Positions 9,393 to 18,409 of a stretch of DNA of 64,000 nucleotides are shown here, piece by piece. The position numbers and the translations under genes are program-made. Each line of letters starts with the position of its first letter. The first letter of the stretch is position 1. Location of the stretch: positions 62,001 to 126,000 of the forward strand of contig CAWKAV010000029.1 of NCBI GenBank assembly GCA_963847735.1, given 5' to 3'. The notes below the pieces were generated by a model that saw only the letters and a program-made list of their open reading frames with translations, was not told the origin of the DNA and did not search any database. The stretch is from CAWKAV01 sp963847735. GTDB lineage: Bacteria > Desulfobacterota > Desulfuromonadia > Desulfuromonadales > BM103.

Positions 9393-10132
9393 TGGTCCTG
9401 TTTTTCCAGGCTGGCACGAAGTTCTGCAAGAAAGAGGCGGTCCTGTTTGGTCAGCAGGGCCGTTTCCAGTAGTTCCGGGCGCCGCTGCAGGGTTCGTCGC
9501 AACTGCTCGCGCCGTCGCCAGGCAGCGATCATCTGATGATTGCCCGAGGTCAGAACTTCCGGCACGTTCTCACCGTTGAATTCCGCGGGGCGGGTATATT
9601 GCGGATATTCCAGCAAACCGTCACTGAAGCTGTCGGTCAGCGCGCTGCCGGCGGAGCCGAGCACACCTGGCACCAGTCGCGCCGTGGCATCAAGAATAGT
9701 CGCTGCAGCCAATTCACCCCCGGTCAGTACAAAGTCACCCAGCGAAATTTCCTCGTCGACAAGGGAACGAATCCGTTCATCGTAACCTTCATAGCGACCG
9801 CAGACAAAAATCAGACCGGTTTCGCAACTTAAACGTCCAGCATCCGACTGTTGAAAGGTCTTGCCCTGGGGTGACATGAGCAGGATACGGGACAGTGGAC
9901 TCTTTCCCTTGAGTTCGGCCAGTGCCCTGGCAACCGGATCAACCTTCATGACCATACCGTCACCGCCACCATAGGGGGTGTCATCGGTCACCAGGTGCTT
10001 GCCTTCCGCCCAGTCGCGCAGGTTGTGCAGGTTGACAGTGAGCAACCCCTTGTCGATGGCTTTACCAAGGATGCTTGCCGACAAAAAGCCTTCGAGCATG
10101 GCAGGGAAAAGAGTCAGTATATCGAATTGCAT
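9389..10132 (-). CDS. trmD: tRNA (guanine(37)-N1)-methyltransferase
   Basis: 247 residues from ATG 10132 (MQFDILTLFPAMLEGFLSAS). Knot motifs IFVCGRYEGYDERI and DEEISLGDFVLTGGELAA are diagnostic of TrmD. It makes m1G37 in tRNAs and prevents +1 frameshifting. An in-frame extension to 10225 has no homology and overlaps rimM, so it was rejected. The C-terminal residues RTLQRRPELLETALLTKQD are typical. Confidence 0.95.
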   Translation of the reverse strand: MQFDILTLFPAMLEGFLSASILGKAIDKGLLTVNLHNLRDWAEGKHLVTDDTPYGGGDGMVMKVDPVARALAELKGKSPLSRILLMSPQGKTFQQSDAGRLSCETGLIFVCGRYEGYDERIRSLVDEEISLGDFVLTGGELAAATILDATARLVPGVLGSAGSALTDSFSDGLLEYPQYTRPAEFNGENVPEVLTSGNHQMIAAWRRREQLRRTLQRRPELLETALLTKQDRLFLAELRASLEKQDQ

Positions 10133-10139
10133 GACGAGA

Positions 10140-10673
10140 TTAGTCCGCTTCAGACACCAGTCCTGCCGGTAGATTGACGTACAGTTGTCCCTTGTCTCGA
10201 TCAACCCGCACCAGAAACGGTTCAATGGCCGGGATCAGGACTTCACCGCAGGGGCCGTCGACTTCAAGGATGTCATGAGCCGGGGTCGCGAACATGCCGA
10301 CCACTTCACCAACAGCACCCAGCTGTTGATCGATGACTTCCAGGCCCTCCAGATCAGACCAGTAATAATGCTCATCATCCAGCTTTGGCAAGTCGACCTT
10401 GGCCATCCAGATCGAAGCGCCAAGCAACTGTTCCGCAGCAGCATGGTTCTCCAACCCGGAGAGCCGCAAAAGAATATTCTGTTTATGCAGGGAAGAGCGG
10501 ACAGTGTCGTGTTGGGCCAGGAGGCCCGCGCTGTCCTTCAGGTAGACCCTACGGGCACCCGGCAAGGCCAGGTTTCCGGTCGGTAATGTGCGTATCTTCA
10601 GATCGCCACGCAGACCATGAGTGCCGATGACAACACCCACCTCCAGGAAATCCTTCAGTTTGAAATTATTCAA
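10140..10673 (-). CDS. rimM: Ribosome maturation factor RimM
   Basis: About 177 residues. VGVVIGTHGLRGDLKIRTLP is the RimM N-terminal barrel motif. The C-terminal PRC-barrel has YYWSDLEGLEVID and HDILEVDGPCGEVLIPAIEP. It helps 30S head maturation by binding S19. There is no ATG near the domain start. TTG at 10673 overlaps the end of khpA and gives MNNFKLKDFLEVG. The frame is open to 10718, but that would overlap khpA by 53 bases. Confidence 0.92.
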   Translation of the reverse strand: MNNFKLKDFLEVGVVIGTHGLRGDLKIRTLPTGNLALPGARRVYLKDSAGLLAQHDTVRSSLHKQNILLRLSGLENHAAAEQLLGASIWMAKVDLPKLDDEHYYWSDLEGLEVIDQQLGAVGEVVGMFATPAHDILEVDGPCGEVLIPAIEPFLVRVDRDKGQLYVNLPAGLVSEAD

Positions 10674-10908
10674 GAATCTGCAGTACTGCCCTCTTGTGCT
10701 CGCGGGTCGCCTTGGCATTCAACAGGGTCCGCATGGCCTTGGCCGTACGACCCTGCTTGCCGATAATACGGCCCATATCCTCCTGGGCCGCAGCCAGTTT
10801 GACAAGAATCGTCCCGTCGGCGGTCTCATCTTCACTGATGATGATCGCATCGGGATTGTCTACCAGGGCCTTGGCGATGAATTCGATGAGCTCCCTCATG
10901 GCGTCCAT
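10666..10908 (-). CDS. khpA: KH-domain RNA-binding protein KhpA
   Basis: 80 residues. AAQEDMGRIIGKQGRTAKAM holds the GxxG loop (GKQG) of a single KH domain. The protein has the length and operon position (after rpsP, before rimM) of KhpA/YlqC, an RNA-binding protein that acts with KhpB. The N-terminal MRELIEFIAKALVDNPDAI is characteristic; the start could be Met1 or Met4. Confidence 0.93.
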   Translation of the reverse strand: MDAMRELIEFIAKALVDNPDAIIISEDETADGTILVKLAAAQEDMGRIIGKQGRTAKAMRTLLNAKATREHKRAVLQILE

Positions 10909-10958
10909 CCTTTATCAACAGAAATCTCCTGTCGCGGGCGCCGCAAAAGCTCAGGGTC

Positions 10959-11219
10959 TTAAGCCTGCTTGAACTTAGCCCAGATCCCCTGCTTGCGCAG
11001 CAGTTGACGAACCGTATCAGTCGGTTGAGCACCTTTGTTCAACCACTCGAGGGTCCGGTCTTCAATAATATTGATCATTGGGGGATCCTGCTTGGGATCA
11101 TACTTCCCCAGATTTTCAATAAAACGACCATCGCGGGGATAGCGCTCGTCCGCTACAACAACTTGATAGAAAGGCTTCTTTTTGGCGCCGCCACGGGCCA
11201 ACCTGATTTTTACTGCCAT
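10959..11219 (-). CDS. rpsP: 30S ribosomal protein S16
   Basis: 86 residues. MAVKIRLARGGAKKKPFYQV, the central DGRFIENLGKYDP and ALEWL-like DRTLEWLNKGAQPTDTVRQL are diagnostic of bS16. An AGGAGG-type site precedes the ATG. It heads the rpsP-khpA-rimM-trmD-rplS run and lies downstream of ffh on the same strand, as in related bacteria. Confidence 0.97.
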   Translation of the reverse strand: MAVKIRLARGGAKKKPFYQVVVADERYPRDGRFIENLGKYDPKQDPPMINIIEDRTLEWLNKGAQPTDTVRQLLRKQGIWAKFKQA

Positions 11220-11339
11220 TGACTTCTTTCCTCCTGAGCTTGCGACTCTTTATTTGATATGTGTTGTCAAACTTTATCTGTTTATCATGCAACCCGGCAC
11301 CAGACCAGGCATAAAGTAACAGGAACAGGTCACAGCAGC

Positions 11340-12689
11340 CTACATGGACAGGCCACCGGGCCCCATCAAACCACGCAGCCCCTTGGGACCCATTTTTTGC
11401 ACCTTCTTCATCATCTTCTGGGCCTCTGTAAAACGCTTGAGCAGTTGATTGACATCCTGCACCCGGGTGCCGCTGCCTTTTGCGATACGCAATCGCCTAG
11501 AGCCATTGATGATTTTGTGATTCTGCCGTTCCTTGCGCGTCATCGAGTTGATAATTGCTTCAATCTTTTTCAACTCATCGTCGGGTAGCTGCGCGCCCTT
11601 CAACTGTTTGAGAGCTTTGCCCGCACCAGGAATCATTGAAAGCATCGACTCCATCGACCCCATCTTCTTGATCGACTGGAGCTGCTCCTTAAAGGTATCC
11701 AAGGTAAAGCCCTCCTCACGGAGGCGCTTTTCCATGCTAGCAGCTTCATCCTTATCTATGGCCGCCTCGGCCTTCTCGATCAGGGAGAGCACATCTCCCA
11801 TCCCCAGAATCCGCTGAGCCATACGCTCTGGATGGAAAGACTCCAGAGCAGTCAGCTTCTCACCCATACCGATCAGCTTGATCGGCGTGCCGGTGACCGC
11901 CCGGATCGACAGGGCAGCCCCGCCACGGGCGTCTCCATCGAGCTTGGTCAGCACAACACCGGTCAAATTGAGCCGTTCATTGAAAGCCCTGGCGACATTG
12001 ACCGCATCCTGACCGGTCATGGCATCCGCCACCAGCAAAATTTCGCGCGGCTGCACGCAGTCGCGAATCCGCTCCAGCTCCTGCATCAGGGTGTCATCGA
12101 CGTGCAGACGACCGGCGGTATCAAGTATCAGTGTATCGTAGCCCTGACGATCGGCAAATTCATGAGCCAGACGACAGATCTCCACCGGATCCTGATCAAC
12201 CCGACTGTCAAAAACCGCAATATCGATCTGGCGACCGAGAGTTTTCAGCTGCTCAATCGCGGCCGGTCGGTAAACGTCAGCCGGGACCAGCAGGGGGTTG
12301 CGTTTTTCCTGGCGCAGCTTGAGAGCCAGCTTGCCGCAGGTGGTGGTTTTACCCGCACCTTGCAGACCACAAAGCATGATCGGCACCGGCGGCCTGGCCG
12401 CTAGGTCGAGGCGGTTGTCCTCGCTGCCACCCATCAGCAATCCCAGCTCGTCACGAACGATCTGGATCACCTGTTGACCCGGGGTCAAACTTTTCAGAAC
12501 GTCATGCCCGACCGCGCGCTCGCGCACCGCAGAGACGAAATCCTTGACGACCTTGAAGTTGACATCCGCTTCCAGGAGAGCCAGACGCACCTCGCGAAGA
12601 GCCTGCTGGATATTATCTTCCGTCAGACGTCCACGACCACGCAGCTGCTTGAAAACAGTGTCAAATTTTTCTGTCAGGGTATCAAACAT
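11340..12689 (-). CDS. ffh: Signal recognition particle protein Ffh
   Basis: 449 residues. The N domain is followed by the G domain with P-loop GLQGAGKTTTCGKLA, then DTAGRLHVD, VLTKLDGDARGGAA, and the Met-rich M domain near the end (MESMLSMIPGAG, FTEAQKMMKKVQKMGPKG). It is the SRP GTPase that targets nascent membrane proteins with 4.5S RNA and FtsY. Full length and intact. Confidence 0.97.
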   Translation of the reverse strand: MFDTLTEKFDTVFKQLRGRGRLTEDNIQQALREVRLALLEADVNFKVVKDFVSAVRERAVGHDVLKSLTPGQQVIQIVRDELGLLMGGSEDNRLDLAARPPVPIMLCGLQGAGKTTTCGKLALKLRQEKRNPLLVPADVYRPAAIEQLKTLGRQIDIAVFDSRVDQDPVEICRLAHEFADRQGYDTLILDTAGRLHVDDTLMQELERIRDCVQPREILLVADAMTGQDAVNVARAFNERLNLTGVVLTKLDGDARGGAALSIRAVTGTPIKLIGMGEKLTALESFHPERMAQRILGMGDVLSLIEKAEAAIDKDEAASMEKRLREEGFTLDTFKEQLQSIKKMGSMESMLSMIPGAGKALKQLKGAQLPDDELKKIEAIINSMTRKERQNHKIINGSRRLRIAKGSGTRVQDVNQLLKRFTEAQKMMKKVQKMGPKGLRGLMGPGGLSM

Positions 12690-12786
12690 ACGGTTGTCAG
12701 TTTATTGCCGGGAGACAAAAGATGCACTCTAGTGAACCGGCGCAGACTTTGTCAAGCGAAATCAGGGGTTAACCGGCTTACCCGCG

Positions 12787-13056
12787 CTAACTTCCGACAG
12801 GAAGTCCGGCCTCCAGATAACGATCATCTCTACGCTGATACATTTCAACCGGAGACAGCTCCGCTGCAGCAAGAATCCCAAGCAGACTCTCTTTGGCTGC
12901 AGGAGAAAACCGCAGGGCAAGACCACAGTCCGATGTCAACTGTCGGGGGACCGGGATCAGGAGAAAATCTATCTCCGCCTGCTTGAGAATTTTCTCGGCC
13001 TTGAGCACCCGGTGAATTGAATGAAATATGGCGACGTAATCGTTCTCTTTAACCAT
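12787..13056 (-). CDS. DUF3343 protein (putative Se/S carrier-like)
   Basis: 89 residues from ATG 13056, preceded by AGGAAG at good spacing. YVAIFHSIHRVLKAEKILKQ and DFLLIPVPRQLTSDCGLAL match DUF3343, which has one conserved Cys in the SDCGLAL motif. The family is described as Se/S carrier-like from context elsewhere; function is unproven. It lies 79 bases beyond the polA stop and could be cotranscribed with it. Confidence 0.85.
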   Translation of the reverse strand: MVKENDYVAIFHSIHRVLKAEKILKQAEIDFLLIPVPRQLTSDCGLALRFSPAAKESLLGILAAAELSPVEMYQRRDDRYLEAGLPVGS

Positions 13057-13135
13057 CAGAACTTCCTGGAACCTCATGGGGCGGGCATCATGCCATCTTT
13101 GCGGCTTCATGGCAAGACTCAGTTTTCGCTGGGAA

Positions 13136-15811
13136 TCAATGCGCCTCTCGCCAGTTGCGGCCACTGCCGACTTCCACCAGCAGCGGCACGGAAATATCGA
13201 CAGCCCCTTCCATCTCCTCCCTGACCAGAGCCGTGACGACTTCAAGCTCTTCCATTGGCACGTCGAAGACCAGTTCATCGTGGACCTGAAGCAGCATGCG
13301 GGTCTTTAAATCCTCTACGGAAAGACGCTTGGCGATGTGGATCATGGCCACCTTGATGATGTCGGCGGCCGAACCCTGTACCGGGTAGTTGATGGCGTTG
13401 CGTTCGGCGTAGCCCCGCACCGCGCCGTTCTTGCTGTTGATCTCGGGGGTTGCGCAGCGCCGACCGAGCAGGGTGGTGACGTACAGTTTCTCACGTGCCT
13501 CGGCAATGCAGCGATCCATAAAAGTGCGGATACCGGGATAACGTTCGAAATAAGTATCGATAAATTGTTGGGCTTCGCGGCGGCCGATGCCGAGCTGTTT
13601 GGCCAGACCGAACGCGCTCATGCCGTAAATCACGCCGAAGTTTATGGCCTTGGCCTGGCGGCGTTGCTCGTCGGTGACCATCTCCGGGAACAGGCCGAGC
13701 ACTTCACTGGCGGTGCGGCGGTGAATATCCTCGCCGCGGGCAAAGGCTTCCTTGAGGGCCGGTTCGTCGGCCAGGTGAGCGAGAATCCGCAACTCGACCT
13801 GGGAATAGTCGGCCGAAAGCAGCAGGCAGCCATCGGACGGGATAAAGCCTTCGCGGATGCGTCGGCCCTCTTCAGTGCGGATCGGGATGTTTTGCAAATT
13901 CGGATCGCTGGAAGAGAGCCGCCCGGTGACCGTAATCGCCTGGTTGAAGCTGCTGTGAATCCGCCCGGTCTGCGGATGGATCAGCTTTGGCAGGGCATCG
14001 GTATAGGTTCCCTTCAGCTTGGCCAGAGAACGGTAATCGAGGATTCTGGCGGCGATCTCATAATCCTCGGCCAGGTTGTTCAGGACTTCCACATCGGTCG
14101 ACCAGCCGGTCTTGGTTTTCTTGCCCTTCGGCAACCCCATTCGCTCGAAGAGAACCTCACCGAGCTGCTTTGGCGAGCCGATATTGAAGGGAATTCCGGC
14201 CAGCTCATGAATCTGCTTCTCGAGCACGGCAAGCTTTTTCTCCAGTTCGGCCGAAAGTCCACCGAGGAACCCAGGATCGATACGAATCCCGACCTGCTCC
14301 ATTCCGACCAGGATCGGCAACAGTGCCATCTCGACGTCGGTAAAAAGTTTATCCTGCTCCTGTTCGGCGACCATCGGCACCAGCTTTTCGTAGAGCCGCA
14401 GGGTGATATCGGCATCCTCGGCAGCGTAGACAGTCGCCTTCTCAACCTCGACCTCATCAAAACAGACCTGCTTCTTGCCGCTGCCGGCAACCTCACTGTA
14501 GCTGATGGTTCGATAGTCGAGCAGTTCGGCGGCCAGGCTGTCCATGCCATGAGATCTGGCCGCAGAATTGGCGAGATAACTGGCCAGCATGGTGTCGTAG
14601 AGCGGGCTACTGACTTCTACCCCGACTTTTGCCAGCACCAGGATGTCATATTTGAGATTCTGACCTATCTTCAGGTGACGGTTCGAATTCAACAACGGTC
14701 TGATCGCCGTGAGCACATGATCAAGAGGCAGTTGCTCCGGCACACCGAGATAGCGATGGCTGACCGGCACATACCATGCTTCACCTTGGTTCACCGCGAA
14801 AGAGAGCCCGACCAGGTCGGCACGCAGAGGGTCGAGCCCGGTCGTCTCGGTATCGAAGGCGAAACGTTCGGATTTGTCCAGCGCGGCGACCATCTCCTCC
14901 AAACCGGCCTCGCTCAGCACGGCCCGGTAGCCCTCACCGTTGACGCTGGCACGCACCTCCGCAGAGAATTCCTGTAACAGCTTGAAAAACTCACATTCCT
15001 TGAAAAGTTCGGTCAAAGCCTCGCGGTTCGGTTCGGTTAAGGCAAAGGTATTGTCACCGACATCAAGATCGAGATCATCGACCAAAGTGACCAGTCGCTT
15101 TGACATGCGTGCCTGATCAGCATAAATTTCCAGGTTTTCACGGCGTTTGCCTTTAATCTGATCGAGACTGGCCAGCAACGTTTCGATATCACCGAATTCA
15201 TCGATCAGAGCCTTGGCCGTCTTCTCGCCGATGCCCGGCACACCGGGGATATTGTCGGAACTATCCCCCGAAAGAGCCTGCACTTCGACCACCTTGTCGG
15301 CACCACCGAAACGCTCAACAACTTCTTCAGGACCGTAAATTTTGTCCTTCATCGTGTCGAGCAGGCGGATGTGATCAGTAACGAGCTGCATCATATCCTT
15401 ATCACCGGTAACAATGGTCACATCCACCCCTTTGGCGGCGAATTTTTTGGCGAGGGTGGCAATGATGTCGTCTGCCTCATAACCCGGCTTTTCGATCCCC
15501 GGCAGATTGAAAGCGTCTACCACCCGCTTGATATAGGGAATCTGCGGCACCAGGTCTTCAGGCATAGCCGACCGGTTGGCTTTATATTCAGGATAAATAT
15601 CCTTGCGGAAAGTCGGCCCCTTGCTATCAAAGATGACCGCCAGTTGATCAGGCCTCAGCTCTCGCATAACCTTGAGCAGCATGTTGGTGAACCCGTAAAT
15701 GGCGTTGGTTGCCATGCCCTGCGAGTTGGTGAGGTGGCGAATGGCGTAATAGGCACGATAGATATAGCTGGAACCGTCGATCAGGAAAAGCCGCTGGGGC
15801 GGGTTGGGCAT
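13136..15811 (-). CDS. polA: DNA polymerase I
   Basis: 891 residues with all three domains. The 5' nuclease domain is at the N-terminus (FLIDGSSYIYRAYYAI, YEADDIIATLA). The 3'-5' exonuclease domain is intact at its first motif (FAFDTETTGLDPLRADLVG). The polymerase domain shows LLSADYSQVELRILAHLADE, AINFGVIYGMSAFGLA and LLQVHDELVFDVP. ATG 15811 follows a GAGGAG site 8 bases away. It fills gaps after replication and repair. Confidence 0.97.
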   Translation of the reverse strand: MPNPPQRLFLIDGSSYIYRAYYAIRHLTNSQGMATNAIYGFTNMLLKVMRELRPDQLAVIFDSKGPTFRKDIYPEYKANRSAMPEDLVPQIPYIKRVVDAFNLPGIEKPGYEADDIIATLAKKFAAKGVDVTIVTGDKDMMQLVTDHIRLLDTMKDKIYGPEEVVERFGGADKVVEVQALSGDSSDNIPGVPGIGEKTAKALIDEFGDIETLLASLDQIKGKRRENLEIYADQARMSKRLVTLVDDLDLDVGDNTFALTEPNREALTELFKECEFFKLLQEFSAEVRASVNGEGYRAVLSEAGLEEMVAALDKSERFAFDTETTGLDPLRADLVGLSFAVNQGEAWYVPVSHRYLGVPEQLPLDHVLTAIRPLLNSNRHLKIGQNLKYDILVLAKVGVEVSSPLYDTMLASYLANSAARSHGMDSLAAELLDYRTISYSEVAGSGKKQVCFDEVEVEKATVYAAEDADITLRLYEKLVPMVAEQEQDKLFTDVEMALLPILVGMEQVGIRIDPGFLGGLSAELEKKLAVLEKQIHELAGIPFNIGSPKQLGEVLFERMGLPKGKKTKTGWSTDVEVLNNLAEDYEIAARILDYRSLAKLKGTYTDALPKLIHPQTGRIHSSFNQAITVTGRLSSSDPNLQNIPIRTEEGRRIREGFIPSDGCLLLSADYSQVELRILAHLADEPALKEAFARGEDIHRRTASEVLGLFPEMVTDEQRRQAKAINFGVIYGMSAFGLAKQLGIGRREAQQFIDTYFERYPGIRTFMDRCIAEAREKLYVTTLLGRRCATPEINSKNGAVRGYAERNAINYPVQGSAADIIKVAMIHIAKRLSVEDLKTRMLLQVHDELVFDVPMEELEVVTALVREEMEGAVDISVPLLVEVGSGRNWREAH

Positions 15812-16184
15812 GTGAGTGTCTCCTCGTATGAAAGTGGCGGTCATTATTTCACAAGATGGGTTGGAGGCAAAGCAGGGAGAGACCTATTGCGGAGAAGGGC
15901 CCGGTCACCAAATTACTCTTGCAAAAGCAACGGCTACGACACCATTCTGCTGCGGACAATTCTGGACGGTACTGAATTATGTGTTTTTTCAATTTTGTTG
16001 TATTGCTCGAGCGCCTCTCACCTTATATTGAACGCATCAAAAAAAACAAGCCCGATTTAATCTTGAATCAGGGCAGGAAACAGCACGATAATTTCAAACA
16101 ACTGGCAGCCCCTTTATGATGCGAACACGTTGCAATATATAGACGCCCGTGTCTTCTTTCTGCTCGAATGGTGATGACAAAATT
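15812..16184. other. Intergenic region upstream of polA and the radical SAM gene
   Basis: Divergent intergenic stretch of about 370 bases. Apart from the polA ribosome site I see no convincing promoter, hairpin or coding frame. A TTGCAATATATAG stretch near 16131 is only a weak promoter candidate for the rightward gene. Confidence 0.4.
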
Positions 16185-17120
16185 ATGACTGAAAAAAAAT
16201 GGAAACTGCCATCTGCCCTACAAAGTCGGAAAGGGTGGTCTGATCTCCTGGAACTGAAACGTTCTCCTGAGCCACATCTTCATCAAATCGAGCCGACCAA
16301 CGCTTGTCCCTATTCCTGCATCATGTGCCCCCGCGAGCAGTTTATGAATCGTCCGGTAGGCTTTATGGATTTTCCCCTCTACACCAAAGTGATCGATGAG
16401 GTCGCAAGTTTTTCGTCATCGAGTCGAGAGAAAGAAATTGAGCTCTTTCACTTTGGTGAGTCTCTTCTGCACCCGGAAATAGCAGAAATGGTTGCTTATG
16501 GAATGAGGGGTGGACTAAATCTGGTTCTTTCTGTTAATGCCCCTCAACTGACACCTGAATTGGCCGAGACAATTCTGACAAATGGCCCGGTAAAGTTGAT
16601 TGTTTCAATGGATGGGTATGATGCGGAGAGTTATCAAAAAATTCGCGGCAAAAAGGCTGACTACAATCTGGCGGTGGAAAACCTTGAGGCACTTTTAAAA
16701 ATGAGTCAGAGAAATGATTCTCGATCGAGGATCATCGTCCGGATGATTCGGATGCAAATTAATAAGCACGCTGAAGATCGTTTCAGGGCCAGATGGCAGG
16801 CGCTGGGTGGAGACGTTGAAATAAGAGATTTTTTCCCTTGGAACAAAAAAGATTTGATCCCTCTTGGTATCGTGGAAAAATATCCGCCCCACATGCCCTG
16901 CCCCTTCCCCTGGCAGTATCTCGTGGTTCAATGGAATGGCGATGTGGTTCCATGCTGCCGCGATTTCAACGGGATTAATCGACTGGGCAATGTTGCCGAA
17001 CTGTCGCTGAAGGAAATCTGGAACGGTGCGGGGTACGAACATTTCCGCGAGGCGATGTCGGAGGGGAGCTTTGAACCCAGCATGTGTGCCGAGTGCATGG
17101 AGATTTATGGCAGCAACTAG
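16185..17120 (+). CDS. Radical SAM/SPASM protein
   Basis: 311 residues from ATG 16185. IEPTNACPYSCIMCPRE holds the CxxxCxxC motif that binds the SAM-cleaving [4Fe-4S] cluster. The C-terminal SPASM region has CPFPWQYLVVQWNGDVVPCC, LKEIWNG and CAEC, for one or more auxiliary clusters. Such proteins modify peptides, sugars or cofactors; the substrate is unknown. It converges on the dlt-like operon with 34 bases between stops, so a shared pathway is possible but not shown. An upstream GTG at 16149 is a less likely start. Confidence 0.85.
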   Translation: MTEKKWKLPSALQSRKGWSDLLELKRSPEPHLHQIEPTNACPYSCIMCPREQFMNRPVGFMDFPLYTKVIDEVASFSSSSREKEIELFHFGESLLHPEIAEMVAYGMRGGLNLVLSVNAPQLTPELAETILTNGPVKLIVSMDGYDAESYQKIRGKKADYNLAVENLEALLKMSQRNDSRSRIIVRMIRMQINKHAEDRFRARWQALGGDVEIRDFFPWNKKDLIPLGIVEKYPPHMPCPFPWQYLVVQWNGDVVPCCRDFNGINRLGNVAELSLKEIWNGAGYEHFREAMSEGSFEPSMCAECMEIYGSN

Positions 17121-17154
17121 CAGTTTTTGCCAGGCTTCTGAGATTGAGGATCAG

Positions 17155-17298
17155 TTAAAGCATCATATAGACGAAGAGATTGGTAATATCGGGCCAACAC
17201 ATGTAGATGAGTATGATCGCCAGGGTGCATAGCAGGGCGTAGATGATGTCGGCGAGGGTCCTGGGCAGAAAGTTTCTCAACAAACAGTAAAGGTTCAT
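17155..17298 (-). CDS. DltX-like membrane microprotein (47 aa)
   Basis: A short frame starting ATG 17298, four bases after the MBOAT stop, with a GGGGAAAG site ahead of it. One hydrophobic segment covers about residues 15-33 (ADIIYALLCTLAIILIYM). The protein ends NLFVYMML, placing Tyr44 in an F-x-Y context followed by exactly three residues. DltX microproteins of Gram-positive dlt operons are similar in length, have one membrane segment and end in a comparable aromatic motif whose Tyr is implicated in acyl transfer (recalled, not searched). The operon context supports a role as acyl relay between MBOAT and SGNH proteins. Confidence 0.72.
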   Translation of the reverse strand: MNLYCLLRNFLPRTLADIIYALLCTLAIILIYMCWPDITNLFVYMML

Positions 17299-17302
17299 GC
17301 TG

Positions 17303-18409
17303 CTACTTTCCCCAGATCAGATTCTGGACCAGGGTTGTCACAGGGTAGCTTAAAATCACGAAGTTAAGCGTAATGACGACGGACAACACTCGACCGGGCA
17401 GGTATAAAAAAGATGGAACGTTTTGCATCAGCGCGGGTTTAATGCTCTGAAACTGGTGCCAAAAGGCGATGCCGATCGTGTGATAGGCCCCCCAGAGGAT
17501 GTAACGTAACGATATCTCGTGCCAGAGTCCCAGAATGAGCATTGTCAGGACGACCGATAACAAGGACCTGCGGGTAAGGGACAACATCGGGTGGAAAACA
17601 TATTCCCTGCACCAGCTTGTCAAAGAAAGGTGCCACCGACTCCAGAAGTCATTGATGTTTTTCGCCAGAAAAGGAAATCTGAAGTTTTCCATGATTTCAA
17701 ACCCGGCAAGGGCTGCTACCCCGATAGCAATATCCGAATAGCCGCTGAACTGAAGATACAGGTCTGCCCATGAGACTATCGAATCAAGGTAGGCCTGCAT
17801 GAAAGAATCCCCATCGAAACGCTCAACATATCTTGCTAGCTTGGCTGTTACAAGGTAGTTTGCCAGCACCGTCACCTTAAAATAACCAAACAGAATACGT
17901 TCAAGGCCATAACTGAACTTAACGGCATCCCAGCGTCTTCGGCGCAGGTCCCTGACGTAGGCTTGATAGCGGTGAATCGGGCCAACGATCAAGGTGGGTA
18001 AGAAAAAAAGATAACAAACGAGTTGGGAAAGGGACTTTTCACCAAGCCTGTTCTTGTGAGCTTCGAAAATATAATGGATTTGTCTGAAGGCATAATAGGA
18101 AAGACCGAGGGGCATGAGCAGGTCGCCATCAGAGAGGGTCGTGCGTAGCTTGAACAGAATGAGCAACACACCTATGCTGGAAGTGGCGGCGACGACAGCC
18201 AGAGTGCCGGGTTGGCTACGGCCCGTTAGAGAGTAGAGCAGAAGAGTCGTGCCTCCAAGCAGGCAAAGAGACAGGGGTGCATACAGGCCTATGAACATGG
18301 CTGTGATGAGAACCATGATTAGGGGCTGAAACCTTTTCGGTGGCAACCAGGCACCTATGACGAAAAGGGTCAAAGCACTGAACATCTCAGGAGACGTATA
18401 AGAAATCAT
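17303..18409 (-). CDS. MBOAT family O-acyltransferase (DltB/AlgI-like)
   Basis: 368 residues with many membrane segments. DFWSRWHLSLTSWCREYVF and LILGLWHEISLRYILWGAYH are the hallmark MBOAT motifs; His297 in GLWHE is the conserved active-site His. DltB and AlgI move acyl groups across the inner membrane to envelope polymers. ATG 18409 overlaps the stop of the SGNH gene (ATGA), and the microprotein gene follows 4 bases after its stop. A partner of the upstream ligase-carrier protein is inferred. Confidence 0.9.
   Translation of the reverse strand: MISYTSPEMFSALTLFVIGAWLPPKRFQPLIMVLITAMFIGLYAPLSLCLLGGTTLLLYSLTGRSQPGTLAVVAATSSIGVLLILFKLRTTLSDGDLLMPLGLSYYAFRQIHYIFEAHKNRLGEKSLSQLVCYLFFLPTLIVGPIHRYQAYVRDLRRRRWDAVKFSYGLERILFGYFKVTVLANYLVTAKLARYVERFDGDSFMQAYLDSIVSWADLYLQFSGYSDIAIGVAALAGFEIMENFRFPFLAKNINDFWSRWHLSLTSWCREYVFHPMLSLTRRSLLSVVLTMLILGLWHEISLRYILWGAYHTIGIAFWHQFQSIKPALMQNVPSFLYLPGRVLSVVITLNFVILSYPVTTLVQNLIWGK

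Noticed and set aside
13337..14977. 546-codon plus-strand open frame
   Set aside because: It is the antisense of polA, whose motifs are complete; the translation has no recognisable domain.
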